Positions 28,919 to 39,112 of a stretch of DNA of 64,000 nt are shown piece by piece. Position 1 is the stretch's first letter. Each line of letters opens with the position of its first letter. Under the pieces are notes generated by a model. The model made no database searches, was not told where the DNA came from, and was given only the letters and a program-made list of their open reading frames with translations. Source of the stretch: an uncultured Erysipelotrichaceae bacterium (lineage in GTDB: Bacteria; Bacillota_I; Bacilli_A; Erysipelotrichales; Erysipelotrichaceae); NCBI GenBank assembly GCA_947569705.1, contig CANOSP010000005.1, forward strand, positions 1 through 64,000, in the 5' to 3' direction. The position numbers were made by a program, and so were the translations under genes.

Positions 28919-29863
28919 CTACTCCTTACTGTCTGTTAATTTTACACGCGGATCAACGATACCGTAAGCAACATCCACCAGCAGCGTCATAATAATCAGG
29001 AACGCTCCGTAGAAGATTGTTGTACCGGAAATCATCATATAATCCAACTCTTTAATTGATGTAACGAAGAATTTACCCATGCCCGGAATGTTAAACACCT
29101 GTTCCACAACGAACGCTCCCGTTAAAATGGAAGCCGTAATCGGTCCTAATACCGTAATTACCGGCATAATAGCATTTCTTACTGCGTGTTTCCAAATGAT
29201 GCGTTTTTCTGACAAGCCTTTTGCCTTTGCGGTTTTGATATAATCAGAATTCAAAGCATCCAACATACTTGTACGCATTAAACGTGAAATCGTAGCCATG
29301 GAACTGAGTGCCAAGGCAAACGCCGGCAAGATCTTAGCCATTTCACCTTTCCATCCGGTGATCGGGAAGAAGACATGTCCTAATTTCAGGTTGACCTGTA
29401 ATGCCAAGAAATACTGCAGTAATGCCGCAACGATAAAGCTTGGAACCGAAACACCGATTACCGCAACGGTCATCGCAACGGTATCAGCGGCTTTGCCGCG
29501 TCGTATTGCCGCAACTGTTCCTAACAAAACACCGCCTAAAATCGATATAATTAACGACCTGATACCTAACTCAAAGGAAATCGGGAAGGACTCACCGATA
29601 ATGGTAGTAACCTCTCGACCGTATTTTGTGGATGTACCGAGATCTCCCTTAAAGACATTGCCGACATAAACAAGAAACTGCATCCACAACGGCTTATCCA
29701 AACCATAGCGGGCATACAGAGCAGCCTTAGTTTCCGGTGTCATTGCCTTATCTCGAGCAAACGGATCTCCCGGTGCAGCATGCATCATTAAGAACGTGAT
29801 GGCGATCAGTAGCAGCAAAGTTAACAATGCGTAGCAGACGCGCTTTATAATATACTTTAACAT
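28919..29863 (-). CDS. oppB: Oligopeptide ABC transporter permease OppB
   Basis: 314 residues with an N-terminal GDPFARDKAMTPE loop, about six helices and the EAA motif (YIKTAKAKGLSEKRIIWKHA). It lies 6 bases before oppC and 122 bases after oppA, across a strong hairpin. Confidence 0.96.
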   Translation of the reverse strand: MLKYIIKRVCYALLTLLLLIAITFLMMHAAPGDPFARDKAMTPETKAALYARYGLDKPLWMQFLVYVGNVFKGDLGTSTKYGREVTTIIGESFPISFELGIRSLIISILGGVLLGTVAAIRRGKAADTVAMTVAVIGVSVPSFIVAALLQYFLALQVNLKLGHVFFPITGWKGEMAKILPAFALALSSMATISRLMRTSMLDALNSDYIKTAKAKGLSEKRIIWKHAVRNAIMPVITVLGPITASILTGAFVVEQVFNIPGMGKFFVTSIKELDYMMISGTTIFYGAFLIIMTLLVDVAYGIVDPRVKLTDSKE

Positions 29864-29910
29864 TTATTCACATCCTTTTATTTTATACTCATTATTTTAT
29901 GATTTAACGA

Positions 29911-29943
29911 AATAAGGCTATAATGATTAGTTATAGCCTTATT
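29911..29943 (-). other. Hairpin between oppA and oppB
   Basis: AATAAGGCTATAA/TTATAGCCTTATT: a 13-bp perfect stem with a 7-base loop but no T-run. It likely protects the oppA message from 3' decay or partly ends transcription, raising the binding protein above the permeases. Confidence 0.75.
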
Positions 29944-29985
29944 GTTGCATATTCTTTTTTATAGAATATTAAGAGTCCTCATATG

Positions 29986-31638
29986 CTATTTAGTTTCTGC
30001 AAATCTAAGGTCCATATCTCTCAACGCAGAACGCTGTACGCCTGTCAATTTGTCAGAGCAAATGTAGTCACGAGAACGCCAGTAAGTTAAACCGATTGCT
30101 GCATCTTCCGCAAGAATCTTTTCAGCGTCTACTAACATCTGAGTACGTTTTTCAACATCTGCTTCCATATAAGCGTCTTGAACCAGTTTGTCGTATTCCG
30201 CATTAGAATATCCGCCGTGGTTGTTACCGCCGCCGGTCAACCACAAGTCAAGATAACTCATGGCATCATTGTAGTCCAAAGACCATCCTGCCCATATAAT
30301 ATCAAACTGTTTGTCGTTCATTCTCTGAATACGAGTTTTGAACGGAACCTGTTTAACTTCGAACTTAACGCCGAGGTTAGTCTTTAACTGCTCTTGTACA
30401 AACTCGTAAGTTGCCTTACCGGTATCACCTTCATCACCCAACAATTCAATTTTGAAGTCTGCAGGATTGATACCTTCTTCTTTTAAGCCTTCTTCTAATA
30501 ATTTCTTAGCTTCAGTGTAGTCACCGTTTGCACGTGCCCAAACATTTCCGACTGCTTTTGAGAACTCACCGTTATTTACAACCGGCGGAGTGAAAGAAGT
30601 CGCAATTTTGGATTCATTCAATACAACTGTATCAATGAATTTCTGAACATCAATACCCATAGTCAACGCTTTACGAACTTTTGCGTTGTTCAAGCCCGGT
30701 TTTGTTTGATTGAATTCCATATACCAAACACTACCATCATCATAGTTCAGAACATTCTTACCCTGACTGCGGTAATCTTTTGCCTGAGTACCGTTTAAAC
30801 CGATCATATCAATTGTACCGTTTTCAAACTCATTCAATGCAGTATTGGTATTGTCAATCATTTTGAAAGTAATTTCATTCAGTTTGATCGCATCTTTGTT
30901 CCAATATTTGTCATTCTTAGTAAGAACGATGTTATCTTCATGAGCCCAAGAAGTCATAACGAAAGGTCCGTTTGATAAATAATCAGCTGATTCTTTCGCA
31001 TAATTATCAATTCCGCCGTGCTCAGTATAGAATTTCTCGTTGATCGGCGCAAAGCTATAGAATGCGAAAGTACCCAAGATATAAGGATAAGGTCCGGTCA
31101 ATTTAACTTCAAATGTGAAGTCATCAATTACCTTGTAACCTACATTCTCATAAGCTTTCTTAGCTGCTTCGGATGCTGCAGCTTCTTTTGTTTTAGTCTG
31201 CTTCATCAATTCTTCTGCACCGTCAATCAATACAGCCCAAGTGCTTGCATAGCCTGCACCTAAGTGAGTTGTAAATAACTGATCCCATGCAAATTTGAAG
31301 TCATTTGCTGTAACCTGAGTACCGTCATTCCAGAAAGAATCTTCGCGCAAATGGAATGTATAAGTCAATTTATCGTCAGATACATCCCAGCTTTTCGCAA
31401 CACCCTCTACAGGATTGTCGTTACTGTCTAAAGTTGTTAAGCCTTCTACTGTATGACGCAATACGTTACCACTTGTTGAATCCGTATTCATAAATGAATT
31501 CATTTCAGGTGGTTCAGAAGCAAGGTTTACAACTACTTTGCCGTCAGATCCGTCACTGCCGGAACCGCCACAACCAGCTAACATTGTGAGCCCCAACAAT
31601 GATGACAAGGCAATTTTACCAAGTTGATTCATCTTCAT
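29986..31638 (-). CDS. oppA: Oligopeptide-binding lipoprotein OppA
   Basis: 550 residues of the SBP_bac_5 family. The lipobox LGLTMLAGCGG places Cys about residue 23 for lipid attachment. Typical features: LTYTFHLREDSFWNDGTQVTANDFKFAW, VRKALTMGIDVQKFI. ATG eight bases after AGGAGG. First gene of the opp operon; captures peptides outside the cell, including potentially pheromone peptides. Confidence 0.96.
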   Translation of the reverse strand: MKMNQLGKIALSSLLGLTMLAGCGGSGSDGSDGKVVVNLASEPPEMNSFMNTDSTSGNVLRHTVEGLTTLDSNDNPVEGVAKSWDVSDDKLTYTFHLREDSFWNDGTQVTANDFKFAWDQLFTTHLGAGYASTWAVLIDGAEELMKQTKTKEAAASEAAKKAYENVGYKVIDDFTFEVKLTGPYPYILGTFAFYSFAPINEKFYTEHGGIDNYAKESADYLSNGPFVMTSWAHEDNIVLTKNDKYWNKDAIKLNEITFKMIDNTNTALNEFENGTIDMIGLNGTQAKDYRSQGKNVLNYDDGSVWYMEFNQTKPGLNNAKVRKALTMGIDVQKFIDTVVLNESKIATSFTPPVVNNGEFSKAVGNVWARANGDYTEAKKLLEEGLKEEGINPADFKIELLGDEGDTGKATYEFVQEQLKTNLGVKFEVKQVPFKTRIQRMNDKQFDIIWAGWSLDYNDAMSYLDLWLTGGGNNHGGYSNAEYDKLVQDAYMEADVEKRTQMLVDAEKILAEDAAIGLTYWRSRDYICSDKLTGVQRSALRDMDLRFAETK

Positions 31639-31690
31639 TGTGAATTCCTCCTCTTTATTTTCACAATAAGCAATACGCTTATGTGTTCTT

Positions 31691-31719
31691 ATTTTATCAC
31701 TATTCTTTCACAAAGTCTA
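31691..31719 (-). promoter_or_regulatory. Promoter of the opp operon
   Basis: Minus strand TAGACT (31714-31719), 17 bases, TAAAAT (31691-31696). The remaining gap up to murA (31720-32402) has no supported gene. Confidence 0.55.
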
Positions 31720-32205
31720 CACATATTTTCATTTTTCATCACTTTCACTTTCGCACAGTTTCAACATAATGAATGTATTTTCACACAGTGCAAACATATT
31801 GAAAACCAAACTATCAAAAAAATGGTTTCGCCTTGAAAACATTTTAGCGGAAGTTGTTCATTAAGTAGGATAACACGCGTTGAATCAACTGTTTCTCCTT
31901 TGTTTAACTGTCTGCGATTCAAAATACTTTTTGAAAAAACTCGCTGATAACGAATGTAAATTTCTTTCAAAAGGTTCTTCAAGATCAATTATGCACATAG
32001 ATTATACACGTGTTTTTTTCTGCGCTCGACATCAAAAATTTTATCTTGCCGATCATGCTTATCCATTTACGATTTTTTTAACTTTTAAGTGAAATATTTT
32101 TACAATATATACAAATGATCATTATATATGAACATAACATCCTTCTTAACATTCTTCCGACATTCCCGGTTATGTTTATTAACATGCTTTTTATATAAAA
32201 AAGCA

Positions 32206-32274
32206 TAAAAAAAACACGACTGCCCTTCCTTCAGTACATATTCAATCTTGGTACTGTCAGCCGAACTGTCGTGT
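32206..32274 (-). terminator. Long terminator after murA
   Basis: Outer stem ACACGAC/GTCGTGT enclosing an inner CAGTAC/GTACTG pair, followed by eight T on the minus strand. Confidence 0.7.
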
Positions 32275-32402
32275 CAGCGTTATCTTATTCATATCAGCTT
32301 TTCATTTCAATACTGATTCCGTACATTTTACGTTTAATCAATAAAATATAATGATCCTGTGTCATACAAAGATCCCTTCAAGGTATCATAACAGCGCTTT
32401 GC

Positions 32403-33665
32403 TTATTCAATAACCTCACGCCATAGCTTTGCGCCCAAAGCATTTAATTTTCCGTCTAAATTATCATATCCGCGATCAATATGATAGATTTCATGTATTG
32501 TCGTGACGCCCTCTGCCAATAATCCGGCAATCACAAGGCAGGCACCGCAGCGCAAATCCGTTGCCACAACCTCACATCCTGTCAACGGTGTAGGACCGTT
32601 AATCATCGCACTGGGAGACATCACATTAATATTTGCCCCCATTTTGTTCAATTCATGGCAATGCTTAAAGCGTTCCTGATAAATCGTTTCAGTGACGATT
32701 GATTGACCATTTGCCTGGGTCAAAAGGGCCGTCAACGGTTGTTGAATATCCGTAGCGAATCCCGGATAAGGCAAGGTCTTGATGTCGGTTGCGTGAAGCT
32801 CATCTCGCCCCATCACCTTTACATAATCGATCCCGATTTCCATGCGAATGCCGATTTCATGCAACTTAGACAACAGCGATTCCAAATGTTGAGGAATGAT
32901 GTTCTCTACGGTCACATCATCAGCTGCCGCAGCTGCCAGCACAAGATAAGTCGCAGCTTCGATACGATCGGGGATAATCTCATGAAAACATCCGTTTAAA
33001 TAATCGACACCGTCAATAGTGATCACATTGGTGCCGACACCGCGGATCTTCGCACCCATCTTATTCAAAAGAGTTGCCACATCGATGATCTCCGGCTCCT
33101 TAGCGGCATTTTCAATCGTTGTTCTGCCTTTCGCATAAACAGCCGCCATCATAATATTAATGGTAGCGCCGACACTGGAAATATCCAAGAAAATTTTATT
33201 GCCTGTCAATTCCTTTGCATCAATAATATATGTGCCGTGTTCATAATGCACAGTCGCACCGAGGGCTTCAAACCCTTTCACATGCAAATCGATCGGTCTT
33301 GGTCCCAAATAGCACCCGCCGGGCATTTTCATTTCCACATGTCCGTACTTACCCAACAGCGCACCCATAAAATAATAAGAAGCGCGCAGCTTACCGACAG
33401 TATCGGAAACCATCGGCATATTCTTCATCTGCGAAGGATCAATAATCAGAATATCTTCACCTTTGCGGATCACTTCAATTCCAAGCTCCTTAAGCAGCAC
33501 TGATAAAGATCTCACATCTGATATATTGGGAACACCGCAAATCGTAACCGGACCGTGTGCTAAAATCGCTGCCGGAATTAATGCCACCGTCGCATTTTTA
33601 GAACCTGATACCCGCACAGTTCCGCTGAGTGAATGTCCTCCCTCAATTTTAATTACTTCTTCCAT
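32403..33665 (-). CDS. murA: UDP-N-acetylglucosamine 1-carboxyvinyltransferase
   Basis: 420 residues. First committed step of peptidoglycan synthesis: transfer of enolpyruvate from PEP to UDP-GlcNAc, fosfomycin target. The active-site Cys is C118 ([15 protein letters not shown]) and Lys23 is in GSKNATVAL. Strong ribosome site AAGGAGAAAC. Stands alone with its own terminator. Confidence 0.97.
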   Translation of the reverse strand: MEEVIKIEGGHSLSGTVRVSGSKNATVALIPAAILAHGPVTICGVPNISDVRSLSVLLKELGIEVIRKGEDILIIDPSQMKNMPMVSDTVGKLRASYYFMGALLGKYGHVEMKMPGGCYLGPRPIDLHVKGFEALGATVHYEHGTYIIDAKELTGNKIFLDISSVGATINIMMAAVYAKGRTTIENAAKEPEIIDVATLLNKMGAKIRGVGTNVITIDGVDYLNGCFHEIIPDRIEAATYLVLAAAAADDVTVENIIPQHLESLLSKLHEIGIRMEIGIDYVKVMGRDELHATDIKTLPYPGFATDIQQPLTALLTQANGQSIVTETIYQERFKHCHELNKMGANINVMSPSAMINGPTPLTGCEVVATDLRCGACLVIAGLLAEGVTTIHEIYHIDRGYDNLDGKLNALGAKLWREVIE

Positions 33666-34144
33666 GTGCTGTTTCTCCTTCCAGTAATTATTCTATTAAC
33701 ACACCGCTCTGTCGGTGCGTATTTTTAAACATTTTAAGCGCTCAATCATAAAAATATTTGCTTATTCATTCTACGCTGAAATATGTTCATTGTCACTGTA
33801 CATTTGATTAAACAATAAAAATTCATGCACAGACACAAACAACACGGATACACCGCTTACTTTCTATTCATATGCAGATATATTATAAAGCATTTCTATT
33901 AATATAGCTATAAAAAAATAAATAAATGCCTTTCGCCCCTTTTTACTCATAAAATATACTATTCTAAAAATTCATTATGACTTCCTTCAAAATCATCATA
34001 TAAATACAATCTTGTCTTGTATTTCTTTCTGTTTCGATTATGCAAAAGGTTTTTCATATATTCTTAATCAAATGAATTTCACTTCGAGTTTTTTCACTTT
34101 CCTATATTTTACGTTTTTTCATTAGTAATCATGAAATATATTTG
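33666..34144. other. Non-coding gap between divergent murA and the DUF1846 gene
   Basis: AT-rich. I see no gene or RNA here, only the murA leader at one end and the region upstream of TATAAT (34147-34152, before the DUF1846 gene) at the other. Confidence 0.5.
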
Positions 34145-34178
34145 ATATAATAAATACGTTGTGAATAGGAGTGGTAAG

Positions 34179-35663
34179 ATGAAAAAAACTGCGTTTGATA
34201 ATGATTTATATTTAAAACTGCAATCAAAACATATCTTAGAGCGTATTTCTAAATTCGGAAATAAACTGTATTTAGAATTCGGCGGCAAGCTGTTCGACGA
34301 TAATCATGCCTCAAGGGTATTGCCGGGATTTCAGCCTGATTCTAAATTAAAAATGCTTTTAACATTAAAAGAACAAGTTGAAGTAATCATTGCCATCAGT
34401 GCCAATGATATTGAAAAAAACAAGGTTCGTAATGACTTAGGAATTACTTATGATGTAGAAGTGCTGCGTTTAATCGATGCTTATCGCAGTGTCGGTTTAT
34501 ATGTAGGAAGTGTCGTTTTAACACAATATGCGAATCAAACAGGTGCCGATTCCTTTAAGCATCATTTGGAAGCATTGGGAATCCCTGTGTACCTGCATTA
34601 TCCGATTGCCGGATATCCGAATAATGTGGAATTGATTGTTTCCGATGAAGGATATGGTAAAAATGATTATATTGAGACAAAAAAACCTTTGGTCGTAGTT
34701 ACGGCACCGGGACCGGGATCAGGCAAAATGGCAACCTGTCTGTCACAGTTATATCATGAACATAAACGCGGTATTAAAGCCGGCTATGCCAAATATGAAA
34801 CCTTTCCGATTTGGAATCTGCCGCTGAAGCATCCGGTCAATCTTGCTTATGAAGCAGCGACTGCGGATCTGAATGATATTAATATGATTGATCCCTTTCA
34901 TTTAGAAGCTTATAATAAAACAACCGTAAACTATAATCGTGATGTGGAAATCTTCCCGGTTTTAAATACTATGTTTGAACGCATCTTAGGAAAGAGCCCT
35001 TATAAATCTCCGACTGATATGGGTGTCAATATGGCAGGAAACTGCATTATCGATAATGATGCCGCAGTGAGAGCCAGTGAACAGGAAATTATTCGACGCT
35101 ATTATCACGCCAAGTGCGATGTAAAAAAAGGGTCGCTCGGCAATGAGGTTGTGGATAAAATTGAAATTATCATGGCACAGGCTAACATTACTACCGATGA
35201 TCGTGCCTGTGTGGCCGCCGCATTGACAAAGGCTGAAGAAACGACAGCTCCTGCGATGGCGATTGAATTAAATGACGGTCAGATCGTAACCGGAAAAACA
35301 AGTGCATTGTTAGGTGCGAGTGCCGCGGCATTATTAAATGCTTTAAAAGTTTTGGGTAATATCGATGATGAAATGCTGTTAATTTCACCGAATATCATTG
35401 AGCCGATTCAAAAGCTTAAGGTGAATCACTTAGGCAATAATAATCCACGCCTTCATACCGATGAGGTGCTGATCGCATTAAGTATTTCTGCGACCACCAA
35501 TGAAATTGCCCACACTGCATTAAAGCAGTTGGAGAAGCTGAGCGGGTGCGAAGCACACAGCAGTGTGATTTTATCGGAAGTCGATAAAAATGTCTTCCGT
35601 AAGCTGAATGTGAATCTTACTCAAGAAGCACAATATCAAACGAAAAAGCTGTATCATCATTAA
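34179..35663 (+). CDS. DUF1846 family protein
   Basis: About 494 residues from the ATG following AGGAGTGGTAAG; the reading six codons upstream is not needed. It contains the family-typical [56 protein letters not shown] (P-loop-like GPGSGKMAT), and [25 protein letters not shown]. The biochemical role of the family is unsettled. A TATAAT lies about 25 bases before the start. Monocistronic with its own terminator. Confidence 0.93.
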   Translation: MKKTAFDNDLYLKLQSKHILERISKFGNKLYLEFGGKLFDDNHASRVLPGFQPDSKLKMLLTLKEQVEVIIAISANDIEKNKVRNDLGITYDVEVLRLIDAYRSVGLYVGSVVLTQYANQTGADSFKHHLEALGIPVYLHYPIAGYPNNVELIVSDEGYGKNDYIETKKPLVVVTAPGPGSGKMATCLSQLYHEHKRGIKAGYAKYETFPIWNLPLKHPVNLAYEAATADLNDINMIDPFHLEAYNKTTVNYNRDVEIFPVLNTMFERILGKSPYKSPTDMGVNMAGNCIIDNDAAVRASEQEIIRRYYHAKCDVKKGSLGNEVVDKIEIIMAQANITTDDRACVAAALTKAEETTAPAMAIELNDGQIVTGKTSALLGASAAALLNALKVLGNIDDEMLLISPNIIEPIQKLKVNHLGNNNPRLHTDEVLIALSISATTNEIAHTALKQLEKLSGCEAHSSVILSEVDKNVFRKLNVNLTQEAQYQTKKLYHH

Positions 35664-35704
35664 GCATAAGCTACTTATGACTGCCGCTTCATAAAACAGA
35701 AACA

Positions 35705-35736
35705 AGCACATTTCAACTGAGAGATGTGCTTTTATT
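35705..35736 (+). terminator. Terminator of the DUF1846 gene
   Basis: AGCACAT/ATGTGCT stem followed by TTTATTT. Confidence 0.8.
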
Positions 35737-35827
35737 TATCATTTAACAAGGCACGCTTGTAACAGCATCATTCATATTCATCTGCTTTTATCCGTTCAAT
35801 ACACTTTCATCATTGATAATTCCCACA

Positions 35828-35857
35828 CAAAAAGACTGCGAGATTTTCACAGTCCTT
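35828..35857 (-). terminator. Terminator of fba
   Basis: AAGGACTG/CAGTCTTT-type stem with T-run on the minus strand, 40 bases past fba. Confidence 0.75.
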
Positions 35858-35894
35858 ATTTATGAACTTGATAAAGAAATAATAAATATTTAGA

Positions 35895-36761
35895 TTATGC
35901 TTTGCCTGCAGAACCGAACTGTTCCATCATCGCAACAACTTTTGCCTGAATAGCATCTGCGCCCGGTTTTAACAGTTTACGTGGATCATAGCCTTTGCCT
36001 TCCTGATCCTTGCCTGCTTCGATATATTTGCGAGTCGCTGCCGCAAACTCTAATTGAAGCTCAGTGTTTACATTGATTTTAGATACACCCAAAGAAATTG
36101 CTTTTGCGATCTGATCTGCGGGAATACCTGAACCACCGTGTAATACTAACGGTTTTCCGTTCGTAATATTCTGAATTTCACCTAAACGATCAAAATTCAA
36201 ACCTTTCCAGTCTGTAGGATATTTACCGTGAATATTACCGATGCCCGCAGCTAAGAAATCTACACCTAAACCTGCGATTGTCTCGCATTCTTTCGGATCT
36301 GCCAATTCACCCATAGAAGTAACGCCGTCTTCTTCACCGCCGATGCCGCCTACTTCACATTCGATGGAGCAGCCCTTCGCATGTGCCAACGCGATCATCT
36401 CTTTTGATTTTTCAAGATTTTCTTCAAACGGATAATGAGAACCGTCAAACATTACAGAAGTGAATCCTGCTTCGATACATGCTTTTGCGCCGTCATAAGT
36501 ACCGTGATCCAAGTGCAGTGCAACAGGAACTGTAATTCCTAAGAAATCGTGAATTTCACGAACCATTGCCACTACATTTTTAAAACCGCACATGTATTTT
36601 CCGGCACCCTCGGATACACCTAACATAACCGGTGACTTTGCTTCTTCAGCTGCCAATAAAATAGCTTTGGTCCATTCCATATTGTTGATGTTGAATGCAC
36701 CGACTGCGTAATGGCCTGCATGTGCTTTGTTAATCATTTCAGTTGCAGATACTAATGCCAT
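35895..36761 (-). CDS. fba: Class II fructose-bisphosphate aldolase
   Basis: 288 residues. Zn-dependent cleavage of FBP to DHAP and G3P in glycolysis. Visible are the catalytic/metal region VPVALHLDHGTYDGAKACIEAG, SVMFDGSHYPFEEN, the ligand stretch LAAGIGNIHGKYP, and GGSGIPADQIAKAI. Ribosome site AAGGAGGG. Monocistronic. Confidence 0.97.
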   Translation of the reverse strand: MALVSATEMINKAHAGHYAVGAFNINNMEWTKAILLAAEEAKSPVMLGVSEGAGKYMCGFKNVVAMVREIHDFLGITVPVALHLDHGTYDGAKACIEAGFTSVMFDGSHYPFEENLEKSKEMIALAHAKGCSIECEVGGIGGEEDGVTSMGELADPKECETIAGLGVDFLAAGIGNIHGKYPTDWKGLNFDRLGEIQNITNGKPLVLHGGSGIPADQIAKAISLGVSKINVNTELQLEFAAATRKYIEAGKDQEGKGYDPRKLLKPGADAIQAKVVAMMEQFGSAGKA

Positions 36762-36949
36762 AAATATAACCCTCCTTGTCTTTACCTTATTATTTTACTT
36801 CATTTTTATCCTTTTGAAAAGATGAAAACGGCGGTTTTTAGCATTTTATTCTGATTATGATATGATATGCGGCTGTTTTAAGCAGCTTATCGCTCACAGA
36901 GTTGCTGTTTCATACGTATTATTCACAAAAATTACTGAAAACATAACAC

Positions 36950-38251
36950 TCAAAGTAAAGAATCGTCAAGCAAGAAATCAATGACATTGATGTTCAAAAT
37001 ACCGTTATCACTATACCAGCGCCGGTGTATATCACTACGGACAATGATTTTCGGAAATGAATCTTTTGTCAAAGAAAACGGTTTGTTTTCGATTACTGCC
37101 TTTTCCTCGCTCAAAAGTGCATATGCAGATTGAATATAGGTTTTCTTACCGCCGAAAGACGCTATAAAATCGATTTCTCTTGCGACCTTTTTCATTATCC
37201 CTTTTGCATTTTTTTCGTTTGAATACACAACCCCTACATCTACTGCGCAGTCTCTGATCACAAGTTCGTTATACAGAATATTTTCCATGATATGTGTCAT
37301 TTCCTGTTGGCGAAAACCGATTCTTGCATTTCTCAACCCGATATCTTCACAATAGTATTTATTAGGATAGTCAAAGTAACTCTTTCCTTTCACATCCCAT
37401 CTTTTACATTCGCTGAATAAAAATGCATCTGATAAATAGTCGATATATGCTTTTACTGTATTATGTGCTACAACATTATCACCAGATCGCTTTTGTTTTA
37501 AATTGATCGTATTGGTGATATTAGTCGGATTGGTAAGAGAACCGACAGAGGAACACAATAAGTCAAGAATCGAAGCTAATACATCTTCTCTTTTGATATT
37601 CTTACGCTCAATAATATCCCTTAGATAAACCTCTGAAACAAGTGACTGTAAATAATTCATTTTCGCCGCTTCATTAGGTCGAGATAAAATCAACGGCATT
37701 CCGCCGTAAAAGGCATAATCATCAAAGGCATCAGCTTTATCACCGCCCACCGCCGAATAGTATTCCGCAAAGCTTAACGGGTGAACACGAATTTCATCGC
37801 TGCGTCCGCGAAATTCCGTAAGAATATCCGTTGAAAGCATTTTGGAATAACTACCGGTAACATAGATATCAAGATTTGATAAGCTATTCAAATCATTTAA
37901 GGCATCATAAAAGGTAATTTTCTTTCCGTCGGGATTATACGGATTGTCAACCTCATCGGACATTTGAATTTCATCCACAAACAGATAAAATTGTCGGTTT
38001 TCGCCTTCTGCTTTTTTACGTACAAATTCAGTCAGTTCTAAAGGGTTACGATAACGAATATCACTCGTTAAATCAAGTGCCAGATCAATCATACAGTCAT
38101 CTGTCACTCCGGTAGATATCAAATAATCGCGAAACAGCTTTTTAAGCAGATAAGATTTTCCGCAGCGTCTGATTCCGGTAATCACCTTAATTTGTCCGTC
38201 CCACATAAAAGAAATCAGCTTATTCAAATAACGATTGCGTTTTATCTCCAT
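36950..38251 (-). CDS. AAA ATPase with DUF4143 domain
   Basis: 433 residues. N-terminal AAA_14 ATPase with Walker A GIRRCGKSYLLKKLF and Walker B QFYLFVDEIQM, sensor-like IYVTGSYSKML; the C-terminal DUF4143 part (about 205-430) is likely a nuclease-like or sensor domain. Such proteins are abundant in anaerobic Bacillota and often horizontally acquired; their role is unknown. AGAGGT before the ATG. No partner gene is adjacent. Confidence 0.92.
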   Translation of the reverse strand: MEIKRNRYLNKLISFMWDGQIKVITGIRRCGKSYLLKKLFRDYLISTGVTDDCMIDLALDLTSDIRYRNPLELTEFVRKKAEGENRQFYLFVDEIQMSDEVDNPYNPDGKKITFYDALNDLNSLSNLDIYVTGSYSKMLSTDILTEFRGRSDEIRVHPLSFAEYYSAVGGDKADAFDDYAFYGGMPLILSRPNEAAKMNYLQSLVSEVYLRDIIERKNIKREDVLASILDLLCSSVGSLTNPTNITNTINLKQKRSGDNVVAHNTVKAYIDYLSDAFLFSECKRWDVKGKSYFDYPNKYYCEDIGLRNARIGFRQQEMTHIMENILYNELVIRDCAVDVGVVYSNEKNAKGIMKKVAREIDFIASFGGKKTYIQSAYALLSEEKAVIENKPFSLTKDSFPKIIVRSDIHRRWYSDNGILNINVIDFLLDDSLL

Positions 38252-38372
38252 TACTAACCTCTATTGAAAACTTATGTCAATTATAGTGTTACTTTTCAAT
38301 GATCATTATACACCGCTTCATATAAAAATCAATATTTTTATTGAAATCTTAGTATAAAAATAGATAAAGTTT

Positions 38373-38591
38373 TCAATATACGATTGTTAATACCGTAAAA
38401 GCAAAGGCTAAGAAGTATAATATATTTAAGAGAAACTGCGCCGTTACGACATTATATCCCATTGAAAGAACTCTGATTAAAGGCTTTAGGAAACCAAATC
38501 TACCGGTATCAGTTTAAAGTAAATCGCACAAACCAAAACATTACTGCGACAACATACTCGGTGTCAAAAGCTTATCTGTTAATCGCTTTAT
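38373..38591 (-). pseudogene. Decayed tandem copy of the 84-residue membrane protein
   Basis: Minus-strand fragments RLTDKLLTPSM, VVTAQFLLNILYFLAFAFTVLTIVY align along the neighbouring intact gene (RKLAGKLLTPSM, VVDGYFFLHILYLMAFLFTVLTFISIYY). The start is ATA, a base is lost after TPSMLS, and stops follow. The rest of the 38252-38767 gap has no other gene. Confidence 0.8.
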
Positions 38592-38689
38592 ATTTCTCTC
38601 TTCTCTTAATAAAAAATTATCATGAAATACTTTCTATTGTGACGGCCTGTGGTTTTTTTCAGAATACAGAGTGATGGTAACATGTTAGA

Positions 38690-38726
38690 AAAGCAACGGT
38701 TTTTGCGTTTAACCGTTGCTTTTTAT
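38690..38726. terminator. Bidirectional-looking terminator
   Basis: AAGCAACGGTT/AACCGTTGCTT, an 11-bp perfect stem, with TTTTTATTT on the plus side and TTTTC on the minus side. Confidence 0.75.
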
Positions 38727-38767
38727 TTGTTATGCATTCACTATTATGATATTTATGCTTTATTATG

Positions 38768-39022
38768 TTACTTCTCATCATCACACTTCACAATATAATA
38801 GATACTGATGAAAGTTAAAACAGTAAACAAGAAAGCCATCAAATACAATATGTGTAAGAAAAAATATCCGTCTACAACACTGTTGCCGGTAGAAAGACCA
38901 TCTGTTAAACCTATCGGAGTTTCTAAATTCACCGGCATTAGTTTTAAATAAACTATCATGCACCAGCATATTACCGCCGATATCATACTCGGGGTCAATA
39001 GTTTACCTGCCAGTTTCCTCAT
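38768..39022 (-). CDS. Small membrane protein of unknown function
   Basis: 84 residues with two hydrophobic helices (about 12-32 and 52-76) joined by an extracytoplasmic-type loop (PVNLETPIGLTDGLSTGNSV). I do not recognise the family. Good ribosome site (GGAGTGAG). Its decayed tandem copy lies 180 bases downstream, so the gene was once duplicated. Confidence 0.75.
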   Translation of the reverse strand: MRKLAGKLLTPSMISAVICWCMIVYLKLMPVNLETPIGLTDGLSTGNSVVDGYFFLHILYLMAFLFTVLTFISIYYIVKCDDEK

Positions 39023-39112
39023 CCGCTCACTCCTTCTTCCATATAAGTCATCGCATTATCAACTGAAACAATTTATCTTTCACATGTATATAAAATCATT
39101 CGATATAGATAA

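Noticed and set aside
29911-29943. Full transcription terminator between oppA and oppB
   Set aside because: The stem is strong but no T-run follows on the transcribed strand, so it is listed as a hairpin only.
31720-32205. Possible riboswitch or gene upstream of the opp operon
   Set aside because: No recognisable conserved aptamer motif or open frame with a ribosome site; only AT-rich sequence.
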